Shown here piece after piece: positions 1 through 9,907 of a stretch of DNA of 64,000 bases. The position numbers and the translations under genes were made by a program. This stretch comes from JAGVSR01 sp963750715. Its GTDB lineage: Bacteria > Pseudomonadota > Alphaproteobacteria > Rhizobiales > Hyphomicrobiaceae. The notes below the pieces were generated by a model. It saw only the letters and a list, made by a program, of their open reading frames with translations. It was not told the DNA's origin and searched no databases. The stretch covers positions 62,001-126,000 of the forward strand of contig CAVVRP010000003.1 in assembly GCA_963750715.1 (NCBI GenBank), written 5' to 3'. Every line of letters starts with the position of its first letter. Position 1 is the first letter of the stretch.

Positions 1-2034
1 ATCGGTCTAAAATTCGACCTCAACCAGCTCAAGCTCGAGCGTCTCGCGGCGCCCCCGGCGGGCCTGACGCCGGCCAACCGCGACCCCTTCGTCATTGACG
101 CAACGGGCAACTGGTGGAACCAGGTGCAGAAGCCGCCGGTCGTCTACGGGCAGCCCCTCGAGGAGCTCGCAGGGATCAAGGATACCTACCGAGTGGTCGC
201 GCTCACTCCCGACAAGCGCGCGATCATCGGCTCGAGCAACTTCATCCGCGTCGTCAACTACGCCGGAGAGGTGCCAACGATCGAGTGCGAGGTGCGTGTC
301 GCGGCCGAGGCTTATCGCGCCGCCGTTTCGGCGGACGGCACTGTTGCGGTCGTCGGGCACGGTGACGGAACCCTGCGCTGGTATCACATCGCAGCCAAAG
401 AGCACGGGCGGCTGCGTGCTGGAGCCGGTGCTCGCCGTCCACATCCGCCAGACGGAATGGGGCCGGGATGAGTGGACCTGGACAGCCTGGGTTCCCTCGA
501 CAGGCCGCTTCGCCAGCGATGGCCGGGCCCGCAGCACGTTGGGTTGGCAGACCAAGGATGCAGAAGGCCAGGTGTCTCTGGTCCGATTTGCCGACCTCCT
601 GAAGTTCTACGCGCCCGATCAGGTCAAGTTGGCATTGAAGCAAACCAAACCCGCTCCAGACGCTGTTGCGAGCCTGCAGATGAGCATCCAGGACAGGGCC
701 GACGCTGTGCGCTTAATGCTCCTGGCGCCTGAAGACAGCGAAGACACCGAGACGGCAACGACACGCTTCGACCTCAAGATCTCGGGAGGTGGCGCCGGGA
801 CATGGCCGCGACAGCTACAGGTTCTGGTTGACGGCAGCCTCATGGCGGACGCGGCCCTTGCCGGCAAGGAGGCGCCACCCAACGCTCGTGTCGAGATTGC
901 CGCCGCGGGCCTTGTCCAGGTCGACGTCAAGCTGCCGCGGGCCGCACGCACGAGCCACCGCCTGCTTCCGGTCTGTTTCCGCCTCGATCAGGTCCAGACC
1001 TGTCGCACGATCAACTGGATGGGTCCGATAGAGCCGCCGGCTCCGCGCACGCTCCACGCCATCATCGCCGGCTTCTCCAATTATGCCGATCCCAATATGA
1101 AGCTCCAGTACGCGCAGAACGACGCCATCGACATCGCCAAACTGTTCGTCGCCGATTACCAGGCGCGCGCCGTGCAGAAGACGTCGAAACTGCCGCCCGA
1201 CTTCGACAGGGTTCACATCGATCTGTTTGTCGCCCCGACGACTGCGACGGCGCGCGAGGAACTCGCGGCTCTCGAAAAGAGCGGCGTCGTTACGCTTCAT
1301 GAGCCCGACGTCCAGGCGCTTCGAGACGTCCTCGCGATGCTCGGGCAAACCGCCTCGACCTCCGAGAGGACTTCGAACGATCTGCTGATGTTCTATTTTT
1401 CCGGCCACGGCGTGCTCAATCCTTATCGCCAATCCGAGGGCCTGACGGCCCTGCTCGCGCCCTCAATCGATGGCCTATCGAAGGACGCGCTCGAGAACCA
1501 CGCGCTGTCGAGCGACGAACTGATCCGCAGCCTCGAGGCTGCGAGCGGAGAGAAGATCGTGATCCTGGATGCCTGCCGCACCGGGGACGCGAATGAGACC
1601 GGCCAGTCATTCGACCCGGCCGCTGTCAGCTTGGAGTTCGAACGCCAGCTCCTGTCCGCTGATCTCTTCTTCAGTGCTGCTCCCGGGCAGGCTTCCCTCG
1701 ATCAAGGCCTCTACGCATTCGACACCAGCCGCCCCGAAGCCGAACGGGGCAACGGTCTCTTCACCTACGCCATCCTGAAATCGCTGACGGGATCAGGCGG
1801 CGCCAATGGCCGTCAAGCGCTGACGCACCGCATCAGGTCGAGGTGTTCGACGTCGATCGTGATGTGCGCCGCTTCTTCAATGCCCGCGATATGCAGAGCG
1901 CGGCCCAAAAGCTTGTCGCACTTCTGCAATCCAAGGGCATCAACGTCAGCCTGCAGAGCCCAATGTTCGTCCCGGCCCGCCGGCGGCCCGGCGCCACGAC
2001 CGTGCTGAGGACCCTGGAGGCTGTCGTGCCGTAA
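1..2034 (+). CDS. WD40-caspase (peptidase C14-like) protein, 5'-partial, two frameshifts
   Basis: The start lies before the window. The first 400 bases encode WD40-like strands (for example SADGTVAVVGHGDGTLRWY). Reading then continues one frame over with an outer beta-propeller segment (DEWTWTAWVPSTGRFAS), a linker, and a caspase-like domain from about base 1050. Its catalytic dyad is visible: His in FYFSGHGV (codon 1406-1408) and Cys in ILDACRTGD (codon 1574-1576). Frame changes near base 400 (frame 1 to 2) and near 1815-1830 (frame 2 to 1) are needed to keep homologous-looking sequence; the protein then ends at VLRTLEAVVP. Such bacterial caspase-family proteins are usually exported and cleave after Arg/Lys or Asp; the substrate is unknown. 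It lies 52 bases upstream of a DUF900 hydrolase, probably in one operon. The frameshifts may be sequencing errors or real inactivation. The family call is secure. Confidence 0.8.
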
Positions 2035-2086
2035 CGACAGAGTGTCCCGAGCAAGAACCAACGCCCGTGCAAGGAGAGGAGAGGTC

Positions 2087-3439
2087 ATGCGAAAGACCGT
2101 GTTGCCGCTTTTGATGCCGATCGCAGCCGTCGTTTTTTGCTCGTTTTCGTTCGTGCCCGACAGGCCGGCCGCTCAGGACAAGCCGGCGCCGCAAGCCGCA
2201 CCCGCTCGGGCGATAGCTGAGGATGTTCGCGAAAGCCTGGCCGAGCGACTCAACGTTGAGACGGCCGTTCTGACTAATGACACGGATCTGGTCAGCGGGT
2301 TGATGCTCGATCCCACGGACGTCTATTACGCGGTGATCGAGGTGCTGAAGGCGTTCGGAATCAAAAAGCCGGCGCAGGAGATGACACGCGTCGGCGACAT
2401 CATCGCGGCTGTTGAGGCCGCGAAGGGCGTGCCTGTCTTCAAAAAGCGCAGCTTGAGCGCCAGTGCGCCCCAGACGACCTACGTCCAGACCGTTTACTTC
2501 GCCACCGACCGCAAAGCCACAGGCAACGCCGAGCCGGAGCTGATGTTCAGCGGCGAGCGTGCCGCGGGCGGCGAGATGAGCTACGGCCGGGCCGAGGTCA
2601 ACATTCCTTACACGCACAAGAGGGGCCAGATCGAGACGCCGTGGCTCGAACTCAAGCAGCTGCGCGATCCCGGCCTTCACATCTACGTCATGACCCTCGA
2701 ACCCAAAGACGAAGCGACATTCTTCAATGATCTGACCGGTGGCAGCCAGGAGGATATCCTTCTCTACATCCACGGCTTCAACGTCACATTCGAGAATGCC
2801 CTGCAGCGGGCGGCACAGATCTCGTTCGATTTCGGATTCAAGGGGACGCCCGTCGTCTTCACCTGGCCGTCGTATGCCGGTGTCACCGGCTACAACACCG
2901 ATTGGGAAAACGTGAATTGGGCGACCCAGCACATCGAGAGCTTCATCAACAAGCTCACCGCGCAAGCCCATGGTCGAAAAATCCACGTCATCGCCCACAG
3001 CATGGGCAACAAGGGCTTCCTCAACGCGCTCATGCGGATCGCCCAACACGGGGCGAAAGGTCCGCTGTTTCAAAGCGCCATTTTGTGTGCGCCGGACTAT
3101 GATGCTGGCATGTTCCGAGAGCAGGTGGCCGCCGAGATCAGGCCCCTCTCCAAGCAATGGGTGGTCTATTCGTCGAACAAGGACATCGCGCTTCTGACGT
3201 CGGAGCGACTAAATACGCCTCGGCTCGGGCAGCCCGTCACTTTTGCGGACGGCTACGAGATCATCGACGCATCCGGGGTCGAGGTGACGCCGTGGAGCGT
3301 GCCAGAGACGCATTCGTACTATGCCGCGAAGAAGGTCGTGTTGGATGATATGGTGAAAGTCCTCTCGGGCGTGACCGCGAATGCGCGAGGGCTGAACGCC
3401 AAGGTCGTCGGCGGTGATACGGTGTGGTCGTTCAAATAG
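2087..3439 (+). CDS. Exported alpha/beta hydrolase (DUF900 type) with acyl-carrier-like N-terminal region
   Basis: 450 residues. An in-frame ATG at 2042 exists, but 2087 is preceded by AAGGAGAGGAGAG and starts a clear signal peptide (MRKTVLPLLMPIAAVVF). Residues about 45-110 resemble an acyl carrier protein: helix pattern, LDPTDVYYAVIEVLKAFGI and a TRVGDI helix. The serine that would carry phosphopantetheine is replaced (DPTD instead of DSLD, Pro at about residue 76). From about residue 125 the protein matches the DUF900 alpha/beta-hydrolase family: strand YIHGFNVTFENA, then the nucleophile elbow AHSMGN with Ser at about residue 305, and a late His in ETHSYYAAKK. It is probably a periplasmic esterase or lipase-like enzyme of unknown substrate. 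It lies between the caspase gene and an exported unknown, suggesting a joint envelope function. The hydrolase fold is secure; the carrier-like domain is an inference. Confidence 0.8.
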   Translation: MRKTVLPLLMPIAAVVFCSFSFVPDRPAAQDKPAPQAAPARAIAEDVRESLAERLNVETAVLTNDTDLVSGLMLDPTDVYYAVIEVLKAFGIKKPAQEMTRVGDIIAAVEAAKGVPVFKKRSLSASAPQTTYVQTVYFATDRKATGNAEPELMFSGERAAGGEMSYGRAEVNIPYTHKRGQIETPWLELKQLRDPGLHIYVMTLEPKDEATFFNDLTGGSQEDILLYIHGFNVTFENALQRAAQISFDFGFKGTPVVFTWPSYAGVTGYNTDWENVNWATQHIESFINKLTAQAHGRKIHVIAHSMGNKGFLNALMRIAQHGAKGPLFQSAILCAPDYDAGMFREQVAAEIRPLSKQWVVYSSNKDIALLTSERLNTPRLGQPVTFADGYEIIDASGVEVTPWSVPETHSYYAAKKVVLDDMVKVLSGVTANARGLNAKVVGGDTVWSFK

Positions 3440-3496
3440 TCCCAACAGGGGCGTCGGACGGCATCTTTCTGTAGCCATTTCAGGGGGTGGACTGCT

Positions 3497-5305
3497 ATGC
3501 GCCCGGTCTTCGTGTTGCTCGTCCTTGCCGCTCTCGCATCAGCACCCGACGACGCCGTCGCTCAGTGTCTCGAATCCGAGCGACAGGTCGGCGCCGGCGA
3601 AACCGCGGGCAAGGTCAAACACCTGCTGTGTAAAGCGCCGGGCGGTCAGGTCCCGACGGTCAGCGTTGAGTTCCAGCGGCTGTCGGCCACGGCCGCGAGC
3701 GTGATCCTCGAGGGGCGCACGTCGACGTATCTGACCGCCGCCTTCGGCAAACCGGCCGTGATCAAGAACGAGGTCTTTACGACGTACCGGGAGATCCTCT
3801 CCAAGGTCGGCGCCGAGGAAAGCACGGCGCGTTGTGTCGACGACTGTACGGTGAGCCTGAACGCCAGTGGAGATCCGGAGGCCGAAGGGGTCTATGCGCA
3901 GTTTCGCGACGATAAGATTACCGGCAATCGTTTCGTCACAATCGACTCAGGCACATCCGAATATCCCTCAGCGGCGCTCAACGAGACGATCAAGGCCGGC
4001 ACGGCATGGCCGCAGGACTGGCAGATCACTTATCAAGTGAGCGAAGCCGACGACGGCTTTCTGCCCAAGCGATACCTGTTTTTCCCGCCCTCGGGCTCAA
4101 GCGGCAAACCGTTTTCTGTCAGCCTCTGGCGCTACGCGGATGCAAGTTTCTTCACCAACTACGCGTCCGAGCTGAAACGATTTAATGATGCGATCCGGGT
4201 CAAGCATAAGGGTGATGAGGCCGACTCCTTCCTCATCAAGAAGGCTGACCCTCGAATTGCCGGCTACACCACACTTGGCACACTGCCAGCCGACTTCTTT
4301 CTCGTCACTGCGCATCCGGGATACGATGCCTGCGCCCAAGTCGAATCACCGTTCTGCTGCTGGTCGTTCGACTATCAGCGCCGCACTGCGGAGCTCGATG
4401 TCGCGGTCATCACCAACGTCACGAAGTCCGTACTGAACGTCGACAGCGTCCTCGGAGACGCCACCTCTGAGCGAACGTTCCGGGCCGTTGCCAACACCGA
4501 CATCCAAGTCGGGACCGGATCTGCCGCGATTGCTTCGATTGCCGCTCTCAACCTCAAACCAGGCGAGAAGGCTCTCCTGCCTCTGCGCGTTTTATTTCCA
4601 CCGCCAATGGTCCCGTTCGTCTCCGAGACGGACGACGGTGGCAGCCCTGCTTACGAAATGATCATGACCGCGCCAGCGGGCGCGCTCTTCTCTCTCGGCC
4701 AGTCCGGCAGCACCGTAAAAAAAGTCCGCGAGAGCTTCCGTCGGCCTGTCCTCCCGACCCCTAAGACTTATGCCTTCGGTCCGGAGGTTACGGTTTCCGC
4801 TCTCGTCGTCGGCGGTCAGCGCATCGAACTCAAACCTTCGCCAGCGAATTTCATCGAGTTGACCGCCAGCTCCGAGGCGGGTTCCTGCCCCTATCTCACC
4901 GCATGGAACCCCGAGACGGGTCGCTGGACCGAGTTCGGCAAGGTGCTTGACAATGCCAAGGGCGAGCACCTTTCGCAGAGTGAGACGATACGTATCGACG
5001 GTTTCCGCTCCCGCTTCCGTATTGTCGAGCGCGAAGCAGAGGTGGCGCACATCGATTCCGCGCGGCTTATTGTCATGACCAAGGACCACCGGTCACTGGC
5101 GTTGGAGCCAGACTTGCCGCTCCTCGCCCGTTCCGATGGCCGCTACGCCACCGTCCTGTGGGGCGAGACCATCGAGTTCTCGTTCGCCCTTCCGCGCGGC
5201 GTTTCGAAAAGCAACGTCGGCTCGTCGCAGCTCGTGCTGACCGGTTACTACGAGCGATACGGCGAGCTCGCAACAAGATCTGATGGTTCCGTTCCGAAAA
5301 ACTAA
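3497..5305 (+). CDS. Exported protein of unknown function
   Basis: 602 residues beginning with a signal peptide (MRPVFVLLVLAALASA, likely cleavage after AVA before QC). A GGGGG-type ribosome binding site precedes the ATG. The mature part has paired cysteines (ARCVDDCT, SPFCCWSF, GSCPYLTAWN), consistent with an oxidising periplasm, and mostly alternating polar/hydrophobic strands that suggest beta-sandwich domains. The segment around residues 465-500 reads like a dispensable solvent-exposed domain (LTAWNPETGRWTEFGKVL). I do not recognise the family. It follows the DUF900 hydrolase by 57 bases on the same strand and is likely the third gene of that operon. GC and codon use match the neighbours. 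The gene is convincing; the function is unknown. Confidence 0.75.
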   Translation: MRPVFVLLVLAALASAPDDAVAQCLESERQVGAGETAGKVKHLLCKAPGGQVPTVSVEFQRLSATAASVILEGRTSTYLTAAFGKPAVIKNEVFTTYREILSKVGAEESTARCVDDCTVSLNASGDPEAEGVYAQFRDDKITGNRFVTIDSGTSEYPSAALNETIKAGTAWPQDWQITYQVSEADDGFLPKRYLFFPPSGSSGKPFSVSLWRYADASFFTNYASELKRFNDAIRVKHKGDEADSFLIKKADPRIAGYTTLGTLPADFFLVTAHPGYDACAQVESPFCCWSFDYQRRTAELDVAVITNVTKSVLNVDSVLGDATSERTFRAVANTDIQVGTGSAAIASIAALNLKPGEKALLPLRVLFPPPMVPFVSETDDGGSPAYEMIMTAPAGALFSLGQSGSTVKKVRESFRRPVLPTPKTYAFGPEVTVSALVVGGQRIELKPSPANFIELTASSEAGSCPYLTAWNPETGRWTEFGKVLDNAKGEHLSQSETIRIDGFRSRFRIVEREAEVAHIDSARLIVMTKDHRSLALEPDLPLLARSDGRYATVLWGETIEFSFALPRGVSKSNVGSSQLVLTGYYERYGELATRSDGSVPKN

Positions 5306-5497
5306 TGGCCTCGAACACGAAAAAATAGAGGGCACTGGACCTGCGACACGCGCGTTGCGCGAAGGGGCGAGATCATGATGCAGCTTGGGCGGAGCCAAAG
5401 GGCAACGCGCATCGAGGCTTCGACGATGACTGCAGTCAGGTCGACCGAGTGAACCAGCACCTTGCGTGTTCGCCGGCAACGTCAAGTCATAATGCAG

Positions 5498-5728
5498 TCA
5501 GTTCGATGAAACAGTCACGGCGTGAGACGTGACGTCATCTGGAGCAGACTTCGGTGAGCCCATGGATCGCTGGTAGGCGGCGACGTCGTGAGCAACGTCA
5601 GCATAATTTTGCGAGGTCTGGACTTCGCTGATGTCCACAATTTCGGCTGCCCAGTACAGGCCGTCCTCCTCCAATATGACGAACCGACCGTTGAGACCAT
5701 CAATCAAGCCGCTTGTGATTTTTGGCAT
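5498..5728 (-). CDS. Small hypothetical protein
   Basis: 76 residues if started at the ATG at 5728, which has AAGG about nine bases upstream. The frame stays open to 5761. The sequence (MPKITSGLIDGLNGRFVIL onward) has a balanced soluble composition with an acidic, Ser/Thr-rich tail and no membrane segment. It lies alone on the minus strand after the three-gene envelope cluster. I see no recognisable domain; it may be a spurious frame, although the amino-terminal half looks like a small beta-rich fold. Confidence 0.4.
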   Translation of the reverse strand: MPKITSGLIDGLNGRFVILEEDGLYWAAEIVDISEVQTSQNYADVAHDVAAYQRSMGSPKSAPDDVTSHAVTVSSN

Positions 5729-6300
5729 GGACCAACCTTGGGAGCTGATTGCGTAGACCACGTACCGGGACTGAGACGTTGAGCTTCTGAATACCCTCAG
5801 TCCGAATGCTCAGGAGATTACCTCAGTCACGATGATTCGCCGTCGCGGTCTGTCAAGGCCGCCAAGTGCGCCGGTCGCGAACCCAGCCACCCTGACGAAT
5901 ACGGCATGAACAGCACATCGCCACTCTGCCGGCAGTGGCGATGACCCATTGCACACCAGCCAAGCTCATCTCGGTTGCATCCTGAATCCTAGCCAAACTA
6001 CGCGCCGTTCTCCTTTGCGCTCCGCCACGGAGGCTCCAGCGCGTCCACCTCCAGCATCTCGACAATCGGCTCTAGCGAGCTTCAACCGGCGGCGAAAAAG
6101 ATCACGATGGCCACTTTTCCACAAATCGAAGCGAGCAAACGCGCAGAAACAACGAAAAACGCTGGATCGACGGAGGCAAATCACGGCAGCCAATACGGCA
6201 AGAAAGTCATGCGTTCCACCTGTCACGTCCAGCCGATTGCCGTGTTTAAGCTCGAGCAAAAGGCCAAACGTGGCAGTATGATTATTGGAGGCAGTCGAAT
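5729..6300. other. Intergenic stretch without a supported gene
   Basis: About 570 bases between the small minus-strand ORF and the exported protein at 6301. Overlapping frames of about 100 residues exist on both strands (5949-6281 plus, 5966-6259 minus), but they have Arg/Pro-rich shadow composition and no good start. I see no repeat or RNA gene. The last 60 bases probably hold the promoter of the next gene. Confidence 0.5.
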
Positions 6301-6722
6301 GATCCGCATCATCGTAGCGCTGATCGCACTTAATCTTATTGCTTCGCCCGTCCTGGCGTTTGAGTCGTCAGACCCGATGCTCATTGACGTTTCAAATAAG
6401 TCCAAGAAAAAATCTGCCACGAGAGTTATGGCCTACGAAGAGCGCGCTAAGCCGCCCAAGAACTCTTGCCTCGGCCCGGTACGCGTCGTTGGCTCCCAGT
6501 GGGCCACCGAGACAGGCGCAGAAGAGAGCGCACAAAAGGCCTGGATGGAACAGGTCCGCTTCGAACTCGGGCGAGACCTACATGGATCTGGACCACGCCA
6601 TCCTGTACCAGAAGCGCTGCTCGCGCTCGTCCATCGGTGAAGTCATTGGACAGACCATGCACCGCTGCGAGGTCACGGCGTCACCCTGCAAGCCGTCGAT
6701 GGTCGAGGGGACAGTCAAATAA
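6301..6722 (+). CDS. Small exported protein, one frameshift
   Basis: The ATG at 6301 has a GGAG-type site just upstream and opens a clear signal peptide (MIRIIVALIALNLIASPVLA). The mature protein is basic and then carries several cysteines (NSCLGPVRVVGSQWATETGA; later LYQKRCSRSS, MHRCEVTASPCKPS). The frame breaks near 6570 in the context CTCGGGCGAG. Removing one G joins the first part (VRFELG) smoothly to ETYMDLDHAILYQKRC, which runs to the stop at 6722. A single-base insertion in a G run is the simplest explanation. Repaired length is about 140 residues. No family recognised; the cysteine-containing C-terminus with a DLDHAILYQKRC segment suggests a small disulfide-bonded periplasmic protein. 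Confidence 0.55.
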
Positions 6723-6911
6723 CCGGCCAGCCAATTGATGCGCAGCAGCCGTGACTGGCTCGGCGCGCTGACCGCCCCCATCGAGTGGATCGCGCCAAAT
6801 TTTATTTGATGGCCAACCGAGTTGCGACTGAGGTCCCTAACCTCTAATGCGTTTGAGTTCCGGTCTGGGTCAGGCATCAGGTCGCGACATTTGTCTGGAA
6901 GGAGCCTGTTC

Positions 6912-7274
6912 GTGGTCGACATCGGGTTCAGGCGTGCCGTCGTCATCGCTACAGTTTTTGGCTATATTGCCGTCGCGTTCTTGTCCTTGGTTCCCGGCGA
7001 CTATCGGCCTCACGTGCCGGGCCTGCCAGGCAAAGTCGAACACCTGCTGGCCTACTTCATTCTTGGTGTCCTGACGGTCGTCGCGGACCGACATCGCATC
7101 AACCCGTTTCTGATCGGCCTTGGCCTTATCTGCTATAGCGGCGTCCTTGAACTCGGCCAGATGTTTGTTCCCGGCCGGGTTGCTGCGTTGAGTGACTTCG
7201 CTTCGAGTTCTGCCGGCGCCATCATGGGGACATCGATCGCGACCCTTCTTGGGAGGCGGGTGGCACGGATCTGA
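6912..7274 (+). CDS. VanZ-like small membrane protein
   Basis: 120 residues from a GTG at 6912 that has a strong site (GGAAGGAGCC) eight bases upstream; the frame is open further upstream to 6822 without such a signal. Four hydrophobic segments alternate with short loops. The pattern SLVPGDYRPH, then PGKVEHLLAYFILG, then YSGVLELGQMFVPGRVAALSDF and a final SSAGAIMGT helix is the VanZ-like arrangement (conserved His of the HLLAYF helix, E-x-x-Q in the third segment, D-x-x-x-N/S-x-x-G at the end). VanZ-like proteins sit in the inner membrane; apart from glycopeptide-resistance VanZ their role is poorly known, and nothing here suggests resistance. It stands alone. Confidence 0.75.
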   Translation: MVDIGFRRAVVIATVFGYIAVAFLSLVPGDYRPHVPGLPGKVEHLLAYFILGVLTVVADRHRINPFLIGLGLICYSGVLELGQMFVPGRVAALSDFASSSAGAIMGTSIATLLGRRVARI

Positions 7275-7534
7275 ATTGCCCTTTTTGCCGGACATTCCGC
7301 CACCCACTCGGCTTACTCATCCCGGTCCGGTGCGGGGCATCGTGATGGCCGGCACAGCGCGGGACCGTGTACTCCGTGGCGCCGTAGATTGTCGCAGGCT
7401 TGCGAGGTCGGGCTCACAAAAGGCTCGACCTGAGCAAAACTGCCATCATTCCGTCCTTTCATTGTCTCATTAGCGAACCTACGCAGATCGGCCTTCGGCG
7501 GGACGGTTTGCGCGATTAGTTTGGTACACCGTTG

Positions 7535-9317
7535 ATGTCTGAGTTAAGCGAGCTCCGGCGACACCCGTTAGAATTCCGCGACCGCTCGTTCCAGCTGTCG
7601 CGGGACATGCAGTCTGTCGCGTCAATGTTGCTCCATGCGCACCAATTTGCCGAACAGGAGCGACAATGGTTGGTCTTCTTAGCAGGCGAGTTGCTCGCCG
7701 CGTCCCGTCGCCTTTCCGAACAAGCCCTCTCTCCTCCCGCTTTAGCTGTCGATGACGGGCAGCCCCGTATTGCCCACCGACAATCTTCGGCCCTCGATCA
7801 GCGTCCGACAATCCAAGGCCCCACTGCCATCGGCCATGCAGACTTTGGAGAGCTTTGCCTCTGCACAAGCCGCCATGGCAGAGCCTATTTCCCACAACTC
7901 CTATCAACTGGCGCAGCAGATCGCTGCGCGCTTGGAAACGAGAAGCGGTCAGGAACGCGGGGCCAGCCCGGACGTCGCAGTGTCGGTTTATAGTCCCAGC
8001 ACCGATGGTTTGAACCATCAGCTTCGCCAACAGCTTCTGGGTCTGCTGACGAGGAGTTCAAGCCTCGTCCATGGCCAAAATCGCGGCGCTCCGATGCTCT
8101 ATGAGGCATCGCATCCTCATGTCGTCGGTGCCTCGCCTCATGGCATCCCTTACGGATCGCAGGGCGTTGAAACGTCCAATGAGATCTACCTCCGGCAGGT
8201 CAGCAGAATGCTGCGCCCACTCGAGACTGAGCCGCAGCAGGGGCGTGAACACCAGGTCGCGAACAAAAACTCAAACAAGAAGGTCAACGCGAAATTACCC
8301 CGCCCGCGCAACCTCAAACGTCGCGAACCGGATGACCTACAGACAAACGACCGCCAGAATTTATCCGGCCGCCGATTTGCACTCTTTCGACGGCCGTTCC
8401 TTACCGGAGCAATCGCGACGGGTGCAGCCCTCTTGGCAGTGATGGCCCTTTGGCAAGGCCCGTATGGCACGTCGTCCGCATTGAACTCACACCTTGTTGT
8501 CAAGTCGGGGGAAGAAAAACTCATGAACGACCGCCTGGCGGCGAATGACGCGTCAAAGCCAGTTCCGGAACCGCAACCTGACGGAAATGCCGCTCGGCCA
8601 CCAACGATTCCAACGCCACCGCCACAAGTTGCTGTGCCGGACAACGCCCCCGCCAACTTCGGGCCCGTGGATCCAAGTCCTCCACCGACTGGGACAGTAA
8701 TGACATCACAGGCAATGGCGCTGGCACCGGCGACGTCGAGCCAACAATCTGTAGCGGACGGCACAGCGCAGGAACCGCAGCCGAACAATTCGGCGGCTGC
8801 CATCGTCGTCAATCCACCCCCTGCTCCCTCAACCCAACTCGTTGGCACGACTGCTCAGAATGAAGCGGCTTCGCAAACCGCTTCGCCAAGCAGACAGGCT
8901 GCCAAAGCGAAGGTGGCGAGCCCGTCTGAGAAAAAGCCCACTCAGCAATCCGGTCTCTCAGCCTCGACCCCTGTCTCAGACACCAAGGTTGCCCCTCCAA
9001 AACAGAAGGTCGTCAACGCAAAACCGGCACCAAGCAGTTCGGCCACGCAAACTGGCGCCGCAAGCTCACCCTTTGTGCCAGTCTTGCTGACATTAAAGGA
9101 CCAGACGTCCGCGCTGCAGGTTTTCCGCGATCTTCAGAAGCGACACCCAGCGCTTGCGACCAAGACCGCTGAGTTGCGTTCCATCGTCGGTCCTGATCAA
9201 CAAAACTGGTATCAGGTGCTTGCGGTTCCGTCAGGAACGCAAGCCGAAGCGACAGAGCTCTGCCGCAAACTCGGACCCGAGGGGGAAGCGTTGGACTGCA
9301 AGGTAGCGGCGTACTAG
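7535..9317 (+). CDS. Membrane protein with C-terminal SPOR-like domain, one frameshift
   Basis: The long part (7752-9317) contains a single transmembrane helix (FLTGAIATGAALLAVMALW), a long Pro/Ala/Gln-rich linker and a C-terminal SPOR-like domain of about 75 residues (VLLTLKDQTSALQVFRDLQ, then QNWYQVLAVPSGTQAEA and LGPEGEALDCKV). SPOR domains bind denuded peptidoglycan glycans and localise proteins to the septum. Upstream, frame 2 from the ATG at 7535 encodes a plausible helical N-terminus (MSELSELRRHPLEFRDRSF). The two frames can be joined near 7750 (GACGGGCAGCCCC) by one apparent inserted base, giving a cytoplasmic helical region, transmembrane helix, linker and SPOR. The SPOR call is an inference from length, position and pattern; the N-terminal joining is probable. 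Confidence 0.6.
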
Positions 9318-9384
9318 AGATTTGAGATGCGCTTTTTCTGGGCCGTGACCCTGTCGGCCGACTGTCGTGCCGTAATAACGCGCT

Positions 9385-9678
9385 TTAGTCCGCCGCTGTG
9401 GCCCTAACGGCTCGCAGGTTTGCAACGGCTGCGGCGAGCTCGCTGTTTAGTTCCGGCGACCGTTCCACCGAGGCTTTCCCGGTATCCACCGCCGACACTT
9501 CCCCGTCGGCAACGGCAGCCGCAAGGTCCCGCATCATGCGTTGGCGCTCGGCCGCGCCCACAGCCAGAACGACCAGGAGCTCCTGCACGACCCGTGTTTC
9601 TTTGTTCCGGCCCGCAACATAGGCGGAAAATAGCGCTTCGATCTCACGCTGCATGGCGAGCAATCCACTGAGGGCCAT
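9385..9678 (-). CDS. Hypothetical helical protein
   Basis: Reading from the ATG at 9678 gives 97 residues, rich in Ala, Glu and Val (MQREIEALFSAYVAGRNKE, RQRMMRDLAAAVADGEVSA), predicted as two or three amphipathic helices without a signal peptide. The frame is open to 9759, but the upstream residues look non-coding. It is convergent with the SPOR-like gene. No family recognised. Composition supports coding; the ribosome binding site is weak. Confidence 0.45.
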   Translation of the reverse strand: MALSGLLAMQREIEALFSAYVAGRNKETRVVQELLVVLAVGAAERQRMMRDLAAAVADGEVSAVDTGKASVERSPELNSELAAAVANLRAVRATAAD

Positions 9679-9907
9679 CGAGGGCACGCAAGACTGGGGG
9701 CGAGCATGTTGTGCGTCGGTAAATGATTGGTAAACGACGGCATGACGTCCACATGCCATGCGCGCATGAATAGAAATGAACGCCGACCGGTCGGAACTGG
9801 ACCCGCGCTTCGCGAAGCCCCGTGTGCCGGCCTTCGAGAACGCAGGTCGGACCCCGGCGCAGGTTAACGGCTCGTTAACCGTTCCCGGTTAACAATGTGC
9901 TAATCGC

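Noticed and set aside
8186..8848. 220-residue minus-strand frame opposite the SPOR-like gene
   Set aside because: Gly/Cys-rich shadow of the Pro/Ala linker; no start signal.
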